A stretch of DNA of 64,000 bases. Source: Pseudomonadota bacterium (GTDB lineage: Bacteria; Pseudomonadota; Gammaproteobacteria; Steroidobacterales; Woeseiaceae). The DNA lies in NCBI GenBank assembly GCA_027621915.1, contig JAQCAD010000012.1:21280-85279 (forward strand). The letters are read 5' to 3'. Shown piece by piece: positions 19,551-28,288 of the stretch; positions within the stretch are counted from its first letter, which is position 1; each line of letters starts with the position of its first letter. Under the pieces are notes generated by a model. The model saw only the letters and a list, made by a program, of their open reading frames with translations, did not search any database and was not told the origin of the DNA. Made by a program: the position numbers and the translations under genes.

Positions 19551-21779
19551 CTAGTCGCTCCAGTTCTTCCTGAACGTGATACCCCAGATCCTCGGCTCGT
19601 TATCGAACCCGGTAAGGTTATTGAAGTCGATCGCGCCTTTCAGATTCTCTTCATCGGTAATGTTGCGCCCGAAAATCGACAATTCCCAGTCGTTGTCGCC
19701 ATGGATGTAGCCGGCGCGAAGACCGCCTTCGTAATTACCACTCGAGAAAAATTCGGCAGTTTCGTAGAGGAAGAAGTTCGTCTTGCCCTGCCGCGCCCAG
19801 TCGGTGAAGAAAAATACTTCGCCCGAATCAGTCGGCACACTGTAACGTGCGGTGAAGTTAATTGTGTGATCCGGTGCGCCCGGGAAAGGGTTGCCATTGA
19901 GAATGGCGTTACCGTTAATATCCAGCGGGTCGGTCGTTGAGCACGCCCCGGAGCCGCATGGCGGTACCGTAAGACTCGAATCCTTGATTTCTGTGTCTGC
20001 GATGCTAAAGCCTGCCGTGACAAGGAAATTCTCGGAAATCAGCAGTTCAAGATCCAGATCCATGCCGGTGCCGGTGCCTTCTTCAGCGTTGATCAGCTGA
20101 ACGAAGTTGCCGCCGCCGCCAATGGCGGTCATTTGCATGTCGTCAATCACATAGTGATAAACCGCACCGTTCAGACGCATGAGGTTGTCAACCAGCGTCA
20201 TCTTGAAGCCGGCCTCATACGACATAATCGTTTCAGCATCGGCCGTCGATGTGCCACCGAAGAACGCGACGTCGCGACCCTGGATCGATGGCGCCCGGAA
20301 ACCGTTGGCAACGCGAGCGTAAAAATTGACATCATCGTTCACGTTAAACAGCAGGCTGAGGTCGAAACTTGTCTGCTCACCATCTGCCGAGACAGCAGGA
20401 GTAGGTAACGGCGGGTTAGTCGCCGCCATATCCTTCTCATCGTCCGTATATCGCAGGCCACCAATCAGGGTCAGTCTGTCGCTCAAAGGCAGGCTAACCT
20501 GGCCAAAAAGCGCCCAGGCGGTGTTCTCATGAGTCAGCTTCGACTCTGAAACAAAGAACGGGTTGGTGAAAACCGTGAAGCTGGAATCGAAGAAATAGAA
20601 ACCACCCTGCCAGAGGAAGCCGTCGTTACCTTCACCCGACAACCGAATTTCCTGGGTGAATTGCTCGAGATCCTCAAGGCCGTCTGCTGAATGTGACGGG
20701 AATGGAATGAAACCCGGACCCATGAACGGCAAGAACACGGCACCAAACCCGCCGTCAATATCGCCTTCACTTCGGTTACTGACGGTTTCGACACCGGTAA
20801 TCGACGTCAGCGTCACACCGTTGCCAAATTCGAGGTCGACTTTCAGCGAACCACCGTAAGCCTCGGCTTCCTGGGGGTTGTTGTTGCCCTCATCGAATTG
20901 CACGACGTCACGATCATAGTTGGTGTTGAAGGCGTTGCTGCCCGCGTTCAGAACGTTCGCGCGAAAAATCGACGCCGTACCATCGAAATCCCGGCCGTGT
21001 ACGTTCAAAAGCACGGTCAGATCTTCAGAAGGCTCGAGCAGTAACTGGCCACGCCAGGCCAGCTCATTGAAGCCGCCCAATGCGTCAGTCGTTCCGGCGA
21101 AGCTGTTATCAATCCAGTCGTCGCGGTTCTGGCTCAAAACCGAGAATCGGCCCATTAACGTGCCGGCATCGTTTAACGCGCCGCCCAATGCGCCTTCAAA
21201 ATTCAGCGTTCCAAGCGAACCGACCGAGGCCAGCGCATAGGCGTTGAAATCTTCCGACGGCTTTCGGCTGTCAAACTTGACGATGCCTGCGGTCGTGTTG
21301 CGACCAAACAGGGAGCCTTGCGGTCCACGCAGTACTTCGACACCCGCCACGTCAAAAATCGGGAAGCTCTTCAGGATGACGTTTTCCTGAACAACCTCGT
21401 CGAAGATGACAGAAACGGATTGCGACGCAGCCAGGTCAAAGTCCGTATTACCGAGGCCGCGCATGTAAAAGCGTGGTGCGAGGCGCCCGTTCGAGGATTC
21501 GACATACAGGGCCGGCAAGCGGTTCGCCATCGCCAGGATCGTCTCGCCGCCTTCGAACATCGAAGTCAGCCGTTCGCCGCTCGTTTGCGTGACCGATATC
21601 GGTACGTCCTGCATGTTCTCCGCACGACGCTGCGCCGTGACGATGATTTCTTCCAGTTGCAGTCCCTGTGCAAGGACCGTGCTGCCCGTGAATGGCAGCA
21701 CGCTTATTGCGATCGTAGCTAAAGTTGTCGCCAGGCACTGGCGTGATACGTTGATTGTTGTTGGATTTGAACCACGCAT
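19551..21779 (-). CDS. TonB-dependent receptor
   Basis: Outer-membrane transporter. I chose the ATG at 21779 (742 aa) because AGGGAG lies 7 nt upstream and the protein then begins with a short basic stretch and a signal peptide ending near STVLAQG. The TonB-box-like region LEEIIVTAQRR follows at once. Then come a plug domain with PISVTQTSGERL, RFYMRGLGN and VEVLRGPQGSLFGRNTTAG, and a barrel (about 200-742) in which FYARVANGFRAPS and NFTARYSV are typical. This is the siderophore/vitamin/nutrient class lacking a regulatory-like N-terminal domain. Context (cupin, SDR, deoD, deoC downstream of its upstream region) suggests nucleoside-related uptake. Direct substrate evidence is absent. Confidence 0.93.
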   Translation of the reverse strand: MRGSNPTTINVSRQCLATTLATIAISVLPFTGSTVLAQGLQLEEIIVTAQRRAENMQDVPISVTQTSGERLTSMFEGGETILAMANRLPALYVESSNGRLAPRFYMRGLGNTDFDLAASQSVSVIFDEVVQENVILKSFPIFDVAGVEVLRGPQGSLFGRNTTAGIVKFDSRKPSEDFNAYALASVGSLGTLNFEGALGGALNDAGTLMGRFSVLSQNRDDWIDNSFAGTTDALGGFNELAWRGQLLLEPSEDLTVLLNVHGRDFDGTASIFRANVLNAGSNAFNTNYDRDVVQFDEGNNNPQEAEAYGGSLKVDLEFGNGVTLTSITGVETVSNRSEGDIDGGFGAVFLPFMGPGFIPFPSHSADGLEDLEQFTQEIRLSGEGNDGFLWQGGFYFFDSSFTVFTNPFFVSESKLTHENTAWALFGQVSLPLSDRLTLIGGLRYTDDEKDMAATNPPLPTPAVSADGEQTSFDLSLLFNVNDDVNFYARVANGFRAPSIQGRDVAFFGGTSTADAETIMSYEAGFKMTLVDNLMRLNGAVYHYVIDDMQMTAIGGGGNFVQLINAEEGTGTGMDLDLELLISENFLVTAGFSIADTEIKDSSLTVPPCGSGACSTTDPLDINGNAILNGNPFPGAPDHTINFTARYSVPTDSGEVFFFTDWARQGKTNFFLYETAEFFSSGNYEGGLRAGYIHGDNDWELSIFGRNITDEENLKGAIDFNNLTGFDNEPRIWGITFRKNWSD

Positions 21780-21806
21780 TAGATATCTCCCTAAAGCAGT
21801 CGCAGA

Positions 21807-21812
21807 AGTATA
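21807..21812 (-). promoter_or_regulatory. Possible -10 box for the TonB receptor gene
   Basis: On the minus strand the hexamer TATACT (one mismatch to TATAAT) lies 28 bp upstream of the receptor ATG. The matching -35 position is poor (GTCAAA at 17 bp spacing). Low-confidence call. Confidence 0.28.
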
Positions 21813-21890
21813 GCGCTGTTTCTTTTCCTTTTGACCCCCTTTGAGTCGTGCAAAGTGCAACTTTTTTGGCGGTCGTGCTGTGGTAAATCA

Positions 21891-21904
21891 CCCACAAATG
21901 TGGG
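21891..21904. promoter_or_regulatory. Perfect 14-bp palindrome upstream of TonB receptor gene
   Basis: CCCACA-AA-TGTGGG is a perfect 6-2-6 inverted repeat lying 5 bp past the cupin stop and about 110 bp upstream of the receptor ATG. It may be an operator for the receptor gene or a weak hairpin ending the cupin transcript. No T-run follows on either strand, so an operator is somewhat more likely. Confidence 0.4.
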
Positions 21905-21909
21905 ATGAA

Positions 21910-22266
21910 TCAGGCCTCTTCCATTGCCTCGTAGGCATCGGCGGTAAACCTTGGCAGGCAAATACACTCGATAATAAGGTCCGCGGAACCGGTGTTCTCT
22001 ATCCGTTGCGGCGTTCCGGCTGGTATGGCGATGAAATTGCCGGCGGCAACGTCGACCCACGGGCCGCCACCCACTTCCAGGCGGCCGCGGCCGGTCTTGA
22101 TCAGGTACCACTCATTTACGGTCAGCCGGTGCAACTCGGTTTTGACGCCGGGGGCAACTCTCGCCTCAGCCAGCGAAAACTCGCGCACCATTGGGTCATT
22201 GAGCAGCTCCCGGATATGGCAGCGCTCGCGAGTCATGTACTCCGTCGTATCGGTCGTTCCTATCAT
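21910..22266 (-). CDS. Small single-domain cupin protein
   Basis: The 118 aa product consists of one cupin beta-barrel. Motif 1 is spread over TELHRLTVNEWYLIKTGRG (residues about 41-59) and motif 2 over GNFIAIPAGTPQRIEN. The usual metal-binding histidines are only partly kept: one in motif 1 and none at the standard motif 2 place. The start at 22266 puts the family's N-terminus right after a G-rich ribosome site. The frame is open 61 codons upstream, but that part overlaps the divergent promoter and is not protein-like. It could be a mannose-6-phosphate isomerase-like sugar binder. Its role here is unknown. It is divergent from the SDR gene. Confidence 0.75.
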   Translation of the reverse strand: MIGTTDTTEYMTRERCHIRELLNDPMVREFSLAEARVAPGVKTELHRLTVNEWYLIKTGRGRLEVGGGPWVDVAAGNFIAIPAGTPQRIENTGSADLIIECICLPRFTADAYEAMEEA

Positions 22267-22354
22267 CGCATCCCCCGTAACTATTTCCGTTCGCCTGGCT
22301 TTCGGCAGACAATATCGTCGACCCGACCCTGCATGACAACAATAAGGTGAGTTA

Positions 22355-23137
22355 ATGACAAACAAGCGCCCGGCTGTCGCCGACCTGCTAAGCCTCGACG
22401 GATCACGTGTACTGGTAACGGGAGCAAGCGGCAACATCGGACGGGGCATCGCCCATCGGCTGGCGGAGGCTCGCGCCGAAGTCGTCGTCCACTATTGCAA
22501 TGACTTTGCTGGAGCTGCCAGAACTGTCGACGAAATCGTTGCCGCTGGCGGCATTGCGAGTTCCGCGCAGGCGGACCTTCGCTCGGAAAAGGACGTGCGC
22601 AAACTGCTGGCCAAGGCAGGACAGGACATTAGCTGCGTCGTAAACAATGCGGCGGCCCAGCCGGTAAGCGACATCCGGAATATTTCCGGCGACGAGTGGC
22701 GCGCGGTATTGGCGGCAAATCTGGACAGCGCGTTCTTCGTGACACAGGCCGCGGCGCATCATATGCGCGAGAAACAGATTGCGGGAGCAGTCGTCAATAT
22801 TGCATCGATTGAAGGTTCCGATCCGGCGATTGGTCACAGCCATTACGCCACCAGCAAGGCCGGGCTGCTGATGCTGACGCGGGCTTGCGCACTGGAATAT
22901 GGCAAAGATGGCATTCGATTCAATGCGGTTTCGCCAGGCCTGATTGATCGGAATGGCCTGGCGGACGCCTGGCCAGATGGCGTACAGCGGTGGTTGAACA
23001 ATGTGCCGCTCGGGCGCATGGGAACTTCAACCGACGTCGCCGATGCGGTGCTCTATCTTCTCAGTCCTGCATCTCGCTGGGTGAGTGGTACGAACCTGGT
23101 GGTCGACGGCGGCATGTCGTCCGTTTCCAGATGGTAG
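22355..23137 (+). CDS. Short-chain dehydrogenase/reductase (classical SDR)
   Basis: NAD(P)-dependent oxidoreductase of 260 aa. The cofactor motif is TGASGNIGRGIA (residues about 28-39). NNAAAQP follows, and the active site has Ser in NIASIEG and the YATSK pair (Y-x-x-x-K). The C-terminus has GTNLVVDGGMSS, as in glucose-1-dehydrogenase or ketoacyl-reductase-like enzymes. AAGGTGAG precedes the ATG. It lies 12 bp ahead of deoD in a plus-strand operon (SDR, deoD, deoC, two ALDH genes), so a sugar released from nucleosides, such as deoxyribose or ribose, is a reasonable substrate, but this is not proven. Confidence 0.88.
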   Translation: MTNKRPAVADLLSLDGSRVLVTGASGNIGRGIAHRLAEARAEVVVHYCNDFAGAARTVDEIVAAGGIASSAQADLRSEKDVRKLLAKAGQDISCVVNNAAAQPVSDIRNISGDEWRAVLAANLDSAFFVTQAAAHHMREKQIAGAVVNIASIEGSDPAIGHSHYATSKAGLLMLTRACALEYGKDGIRFNAVSPGLIDRNGLADAWPDGVQRWLNNVPLGRMGTSTDVADAVLYLLSPASRWVSGTNLVVDGGMSSVSRW

Positions 23138-23149
23138 TATCGCTCCGCT

Positions 23150-23869
23150 ATGGCCACTAAACACATGAATGCAGCGCCCGGTGATTTCGCCGGGACGGTA
23201 CTGATGCCGGGCGATCCGCTTCGCGCGGAGTACATTGCCAACCACTTTCTCAACAACGCACGGCGGGTAACTGACGTACGCAACATGTGGGGGTATACGG
23301 GCGAGTACAAAGGTATTCCGATTTCCGTTATGGCGCACGGCATGGGCATTCCTTCAGTCTCCATTTATGTCACCGAGCTCATTACTGAGTATGACGTCAA
23401 GCGGGTAATTCGTGTCGGCAGTTGTGGAACCTCGCACCCAAACGTGAAACTTCGGGATGTGCTAATCGCGATGGGTGCATGCACCGACTCCAACGTCAAT
23501 CGCATGCGGTTCGGCGGATACGATTTTGCGCCACTGGCAACTTTTTCGCTGGTGCAAAATGCGGTGAAGGCGGCCGAGGAGATGAATGTCAGTTATCACG
23601 TTGGCAATCTGTTCTCTGCGGATCTTTTCTATACGCCGGATCCCGATATGTTCGAAACGCTGGCCAAATTCAACGTTCTTGGCGTTGAAATGGAAGCCGC
23701 CGGCATCTTTCCGATTGCTGCCGAACACAATGTCGAGGCGCTGGCAATTTGTACGGTTAGCGATGACATTCGAAGCGGTGACGCGCTGACATCAGACGAG
23801 CGCGCGACGACGTTCGATGAAATGATCAAAGTCGCGCTCGAAACGGTACAGTTGAGTGAGCTGAGATGA
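23150..23869 (+). CDS. deoD: Purine nucleoside phosphorylase (DeoD type)
   Basis: Phosphorolysis of (deoxy)adenosine, inosine and guanosine. The 239 aa length is identical to E. coli DeoD. Clear matches are [13 protein letters not shown] (residues about 21-33), the phosphate-binding VIRVGSCGT, and [10 protein letters not shown], where the glutamate binds ribose. The catalytic aspartate is in CTVSDDI. Its stop overlaps the deoC start by 4 bp (ATGA), so the deoxyribose-1-phosphate branch is coupled. Confidence 0.96.
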   Translation: MATKHMNAAPGDFAGTVLMPGDPLRAEYIANHFLNNARRVTDVRNMWGYTGEYKGIPISVMAHGMGIPSVSIYVTELITEYDVKRVIRVGSCGTSHPNVKLRDVLIAMGACTDSNVNRMRFGGYDFAPLATFSLVQNAVKAAEEMNVSYHVGNLFSADLFYTPDPDMFETLAKFNVLGVEMEAAGIFPIAAEHNVEALAICTVSDDIRSGDALTSDERATTFDEMIKVALETVQLSELR

Positions 23870-24792
23870 GCCTGGCTGCCGTTCCTAAAATTCGTCGCAT
23901 GCCTGATTTGGGCCAGGTTTCGCTGGTCGATGAAGTAGGCGTAATTGAACGCGTCGCGCGATTTCAGACGCGCAGCATCAAGAACGAATCGAAGACAGAA
24001 GCCTTGAAAATGATTTTGTCGATGATCGACCTGACGACGCTCGAGGGTCAGGACACTCCCGGCAAAGTCAGGCAGTTGTGCCAGAAAGCGATTCACCTGC
24101 ACGACGCGATGCCCGGGTTACCGCACGTTGCTGCGGTGTGTGTTTATCCGACAATGGTCAGTGTTGCGAAGAAAGCCCTCGGCGAAAACAAAATCAATGT
24201 AGCGTCTGTCGCGACCGCGTTTCCCAGTGGCATGGCTCCACGGCAAATCAAGCTGGAAGAAACGCGCATCGCTGTCGAAGATGGCGCCGACGAAATCGAT
24301 ATGGTGATTTCACGCGGCGCGTTTTTGCAGGGCGAATACAGTTTCGTTTTTGATGAAATAGCAGCAATAAAAGAAGCTTGCGGTAAGGCGCACCTGAAAG
24401 TCATTCTTGAAACCGGTGAGCTAGGAACGCTCGATCGCGTTCGTCGCGCAAGTGTGCTGGCGATGCACGCCGGTGCCGATTTTATTAAAACGTCAACTGG
24501 CAAGATCCAGCCGGCTGCGACGCTCCCGGTCACGCTGGTAATGCTTCAGGCGATTCGTGATTTCTATTACGAAACGGGGCGTATGGTCGGAATGAAACCG
24601 GCCGGAGGCATCTCAAGCGCGAAAGTTGCCGTGCACTATCTCGTTATGTTGCGTGAAACTCTAGGCAATGCATGGATGACGCCGGTCTGGTATCGCTTCG
24701 GTGCAAGCTCGTTGGCGAACGATGTGCTGATGCAGTTACGCAAACAGGCAACAGGCGTTTATCAATCCCTGGAATATTTTTCGAAAGATTAG
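23866..24792 (+). CDS. deoC: Deoxyribose-phosphate aldolase, long form
   Basis: Class I aldolase cleaving 2-deoxyribose-5-phosphate to acetaldehyde and glyceraldehyde-3-phosphate. At 308 aa it is longer than E. coli DeoC (259) and resembles the eukaryote-like branch. MIDLTTLEG (residues about 50-58), [19 protein letters not shown] and EIDMVISRG are seen. The Schiff-base lysine is in [10 protein letters not shown], and a further lysine is in [10 protein letters not shown] phosphopentomutase, needed to link deoD and deoA products to this enzyme, was not found in the window. Acetaldehyde is probably handled by the following aldehyde dehydrogenase. Confidence 0.94.
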   Translation: MSLAAVPKIRRMPDLGQVSLVDEVGVIERVARFQTRSIKNESKTEALKMILSMIDLTTLEGQDTPGKVRQLCQKAIHLHDAMPGLPHVAAVCVYPTMVSVAKKALGENKINVASVATAFPSGMAPRQIKLEETRIAVEDGADEIDMVISRGAFLQGEYSFVFDEIAAIKEACGKAHLKVILETGELGTLDRVRRASVLAMHAGADFIKTSTGKIQPAATLPVTLVMLQAIRDFYYETGRMVGMKPAGGISSAKVAVHYLVMLRETLGNAWMTPVWYRFGASSLANDVLMQLRKQATGVYQSLEYFSKD

Positions 24793-24804
24793 AATGGGCG
24801 AACC

Positions 24805-26277
24805 ATGAGTACAGAACCGACCAAACTCGCATTCAACGATGGCTGGCAATACGCGCCGGCGCGGGAGAGCACCGATCATTTCAGCATCGCTGCGCAGCAT
24901 GAACTCTTTATCAATGGTGAATTCATCGCACCTGAAAGCGGTCGGTATTTCGAGACCATCAACCCGGCAACGGAAGAGATAATCAGCAGCGTTGCGCTGG
25001 CGTCGGCGGCGGATGTTGACAGGGCCGTCAAAGCTGCGCGGAAGGCGTACAAAGGCGCATGGTCGAAAATGTCTGGCGCAGACCGGGGCAAGTACATATT
25101 TCGCATCGCGCGAATATTGCAGGAACGCGCCAGGGAGTTCGCGACAATAGAGTCGATGGATGGCGGCAAGCCAATCCGGGAATCACGCGACATCGATATT
25201 CCGCTGGCGGCAGCACATTTTTTTTACAACGCGGGTTGGGCCGACAAGCTCGAATACGCGTTCCCGGGCCGAAGGCCGAAGTCGCTCGGCGTGGCAGGGC
25301 AAGTGATACCGTGGAATTTTCCGCTGCTAATGGCCGCATGGAAAATCGCACCTGCGCTGGCATGCGGCAACACTGTGGTGTTGAAGCCGGCCGAGACGAC
25401 ACCGCTGACGGCTCTGAAGCTCGCCGAAGTCATTCTCGAAGCAGGGTTACCACCCGGGGTTGTGAACATCGTTACCGGTGCTGGCGAGACCGGCGCGGCC
25501 ATCGTCAATCACCCGGACGTTGACAAGGTTGCGTTCACCGGCTCAACGGAAGTCGGGCGAATCATCCAGCGTTCTCTGGCGGGCACCGGCAAGAAATATA
25601 CGCTGGAGCTCGGCGGCAAGGCGGCCAATATTATCTTTGCAGATGCTGCGATCGATCAGGCCGTGGAAGGTATCGTCAACGGCATCTTCTTCAATCAGGG
25701 TCACGTTTGTTGCGCAGGATCGCGGCTCTTCGTGCAGGAGTCGGTTGCAGACGAAGTCATTCGTAAACTGAAAGATCGAATGGAAACGTTGATCGTTGGC
25801 GATCCACTCGACAAGAACACTGATATTGGCGCAATTAATTCTGCAGCGCAGCTCGAGACGATCCAGTCGTATCTTAAAATCGGCCAGGAGGAAGGTGCGG
25901 AGATGTACCAGAGTTCCTGCAGACTGCCTGATCGTGGTTACTGGTGTCGCCCGACGATTTTCACCGGCGCATCGCAGTCAAACCGAATTGTACAGGAAGA
26001 GATCTTCGGCCCTGTTTTGGCGATTCAGACATTTCGCACACTGGAGGAGGGTCTGACCAAGGCGAACAACACTCCCTACGGCCTGTCGGGCGGTGTCTGG
26101 ACGGACAAAGGGTCCAAGATTTTCAAAATGACGCGAAAAATTCGTGCAGGCGTCATATGGGCAAATACATTCAACAAATTTGATCCGACGTCGCCGTTCG
26201 GCGGCTACAAAGAAAGTGGCGTCGGCAGAGAGGGTGGGCTGCACGGTCTTGATGCCTACCTTAAGCTGGAGGTGTAA
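24805..26277 (+). CDS. Aldehyde dehydrogenase
   Basis: NAD(P)-dependent oxidation of an aldehyde to an acid. The 490 aa length is standard. VIPWNFPLLMAAWKIAPAL (residues about 169-187), the NAD-site FTGSTEVG, the general-base glutamate in LELGGKAA, and the catalytic cysteine in NQGHVCCAGSRL are intact. It follows deoC by 12 bp, so acetaldehyde is the most likely substrate. It is followed 2 bp later by a second gene that encodes only the N-terminal ALDH domain. The pair resembles the two halves of ALDH16. Confidence 0.93.
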   Translation: MSTEPTKLAFNDGWQYAPARESTDHFSIAAQHELFINGEFIAPESGRYFETINPATEEIISSVALASAADVDRAVKAARKAYKGAWSKMSGADRGKYIFRIARILQERAREFATIESMDGGKPIRESRDIDIPLAAAHFFYNAGWADKLEYAFPGRRPKSLGVAGQVIPWNFPLLMAAWKIAPALACGNTVVLKPAETTPLTALKLAEVILEAGLPPGVVNIVTGAGETGAAIVNHPDVDKVAFTGSTEVGRIIQRSLAGTGKKYTLELGGKAANIIFADAAIDQAVEGIVNGIFFNQGHVCCAGSRLFVQESVADEVIRKLKDRMETLIVGDPLDKNTDIGAINSAAQLETIQSYLKIGQEEGAEMYQSSCRLPDRGYWCRPTIFTGASQSNRIVQEEIFGPVLAIQTFRTLEEGLTKANNTPYGLSGGVWTDKGSKIFKMTRKIRAGVIWANTFNKFDPTSPFGGYKESGVGREGGLHGLDAYLKLEV

Positions 26278-26279
26278 CG

Positions 26280-27152
26280 ATGGCCGGATCAGGAACGAGA
26301 GTGCCGGTCATCAAGACCTACAAGATCTATATCGACGGAAAGTTTCCGCGCACCGAATCGGGCCGCTCGATTGCCCTCGAGGACTCCGACAACGCCGTAA
26401 TTGCAAACGTGTGTCGTGGCAGCCGCAAGGATTTTCGCAACGCTGTAGTCGCCGCCAGGAAAGCGTTCGACCCCTGGTCCGATACGAGTGCGTATTTGCG
26501 CGGCCAGATTCTCTATCGCATCGCCGAAATGCTTGAAGGAAGAAGGGAGCAGTTTGTCGCTGAATTGACATTGCAGGGTGTATCCAGGCGCATGGCGAAG
26601 AAGGAAGTTGACGCGTCCATCGATCGGCTGATTTATTACGCAGGATGGTCGGACAAATACCAGCAAATATTCAGCGCCGTGAATCCAGTCAGCTCATCGC
26701 ACTTCAACTTCTCCGTGCTCGAGCCCACCGGGGTTGTTTCGATACTTGCACCGAATGAGTCGTCCCTCCTGGGACTGGTTTCCAATGTCGCACCCGTGAT
26801 CGTCGGTGGCAACACCTGCGTTGTTCTTGCGTCCGAAAAATCGCCGCTCTGCGCCGTGAGTTTCGCTGAAGTTCTCCATGCATCCGATGTGCCGGGAGGT
26901 GTTGTCAATATTCTCACCGGTTACAGGGAAGAATTGACCGGGCAGTTCGCATCTCACATGGACGTCAATGCGATAGTCTATTGTGATGGTGGTTCGGATG
27001 TTGCGAAGAGCGTGCAGGAAAAAGCGGCGGAAAACATCAAGCGGGTCATATCCCGTGTGGACGAAGACTGGTCAGTTGATGCTGCTCAAAGCCCGTACCT
27101 GATCAAACAAACTCAGGAAACGAAGACAACCTGGCACCCGATCGGCAGTTAA
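26280..27152 (+). CDS. Aldehyde-dehydrogenase-like protein lacking the catalytic domain (ALDH16 C-terminal half-like)
   Basis: The 290 aa protein matches the cofactor-binding region of ALDH (ARKAFDPWSDTSAYLRGQIL at residues about 59-78, then YYAGWSDKY, LEPTGVVSILAPNES, and VPGGVVNILTGYREEL) and then ends. The catalytic cysteine and glutamate segments are absent; the region that would be LELGGK reads EKAAENIKRV. It starts 2 bp after the complete ALDH gene. Together they total about 780 aa in the order seen in single-chain ALDH16 proteins (human about 800 aa), where the second ALDH copy is also catalytically dead. A structural or scaffolding subunit is likely. Simple truncation is the alternative. 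Confidence 0.85.
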   Translation: MAGSGTRVPVIKTYKIYIDGKFPRTESGRSIALEDSDNAVIANVCRGSRKDFRNAVVAARKAFDPWSDTSAYLRGQILYRIAEMLEGRREQFVAELTLQGVSRRMAKKEVDASIDRLIYYAGWSDKYQQIFSAVNPVSSSHFNFSVLEPTGVVSILAPNESSLLGLVSNVAPVIVGGNTCVVLASEKSPLCAVSFAEVLHASDVPGGVVNILTGYREELTGQFASHMDVNAIVYCDGGSDVAKSVQEKAAENIKRVISRVDEDWSVDAAQSPYLIKQTQETKTTWHPIGS

Positions 27153-27165
27153 ACAAGAAACACGT

Positions 27166-28149
27166 CTAGTTGGCGAGGTAGTCATCCATTAACCCGGGTT
27201 CAATTCGTCCACCCACTTGCTGTATCACCCGAGTCGCGCAATAGGTGCCAAGCTTCGCACATTCTTTCAAGGGCATGTTCGCCGTCCAGCCATAGAGGAA
27301 CCCGGCCGTGTATGCGTCCCCCGCGCCGGTTGTATCGACGATTTTTTCCACCCTCGTCGCCAACTGCGTAACGATTTCATCGCCATACACAATCACCGAT
27401 CCTTTCTCCGATCGTGTCATGGCGAACAGGTTGTCGTAGCCGGCAAGCGCTGCCATCGTTTCCTCGTGTGAGCTGGTTTGTAGCAGCGCCGCAACTTCAT
27501 CTTCATCAGCAACTACGATATCGACACCTCCTTGTACTGCGGCATGAAAAGCATCGCGGTGTCTTTGCACGCAAAACGAATCCGACAACGACAGCGCGAC
27601 CTTGCTGCCGTTCCTCTTCGCAATGGCCATCGCCGCTGCGGCAAGCGCGGGTCCCTCGGCAATGTCCCAGACATAACCTTCCAGGAGAATTACTGCTGGT
27701 TGCCCAACAGTTTCAGGCGTCACATCGGAAACCTTAAGTTCGGTGCATGCGCCCAGGTAGGTTTGCATCGTACGCTGCCCGTCCGGTTCAATGAGAACGT
27801 GACAGCGGGCGGTTGGCGACCCGTCGGTTGCGGGCTGAAGGCGGACGTCGACGCCCAACGAGCGCATGTCGTGGCGAAAAATCTCCCCTAATTGATCGTC
27901 TTTAACCCGGCCAATATATGCAGCCTTGCCGCCGAGGTTCGCAAAGCCCGCGACCGTGTTGGCGACCGACCCCCCCGACATCTCGGTAGCCGGCCCCATC
28001 ATGTCGTAGATTTCGTGTGCGCGCGCCTCATCGATAAGCGTCATCGATCCACGTGGGGCGCCGATCTTCGTCAGGAATTCTTCGTCAACTTGCGCGAGGA
28101 CATCGACGATCGCGTTGCTGATGCCAAGAAGTTTTGTTGAGTCAGTCAT
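27166..28149 (-). CDS. Adenosine kinase (PfkB family)
   Basis: Phosphorylates adenosine to AMP. It is 327 aa. PfkB signature 1 is represented by SGGSVANTVAGFANLGGKA (residues about 59-77), then YIGRVKDDQLG. Signature 2 is VDTTGAGDAYTAGFLYG with the catalytic aspartate. The N-terminal LGISNAIVDVLAQVDE is typical of the bacterial adenosine-kinase-like group. It converges with the ALDH-like gene (13 bp gap). Ribokinase or fructokinase specificity cannot be fully excluded, but the locus and N-terminus favour adenosine. Confidence 0.85.
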   Translation of the reverse strand: MTDSTKLLGISNAIVDVLAQVDEEFLTKIGAPRGSMTLIDEARAHEIYDMMGPATEMSGGSVANTVAGFANLGGKAAYIGRVKDDQLGEIFRHDMRSLGVDVRLQPATDGSPTARCHVLIEPDGQRTMQTYLGACTELKVSDVTPETVGQPAVILLEGYVWDIAEGPALAAAAMAIAKRNGSKVALSLSDSFCVQRHRDAFHAAVQGGVDIVVADEDEVAALLQTSSHEETMAALAGYDNLFAMTRSEKGSVIVYGDEIVTQLATRVEKIVDTTGAGDAYTAGFLYGWTANMPLKECAKLGTYCATRVIQQVGGRIEPGLMDDYLAN

Positions 28150-28288
28150 TTAGTGAGCCCGGTTTCGAATCGCCGCATAGCGTACACGAATTTCCGGATT
28201 ATGCATTTCCCGGAGTGGATTATCTGGCGCGTCAGCCTAAGCAGCGGTATGGTTACGGACGTTTCAGGCATGCATCAGGAATACACCG

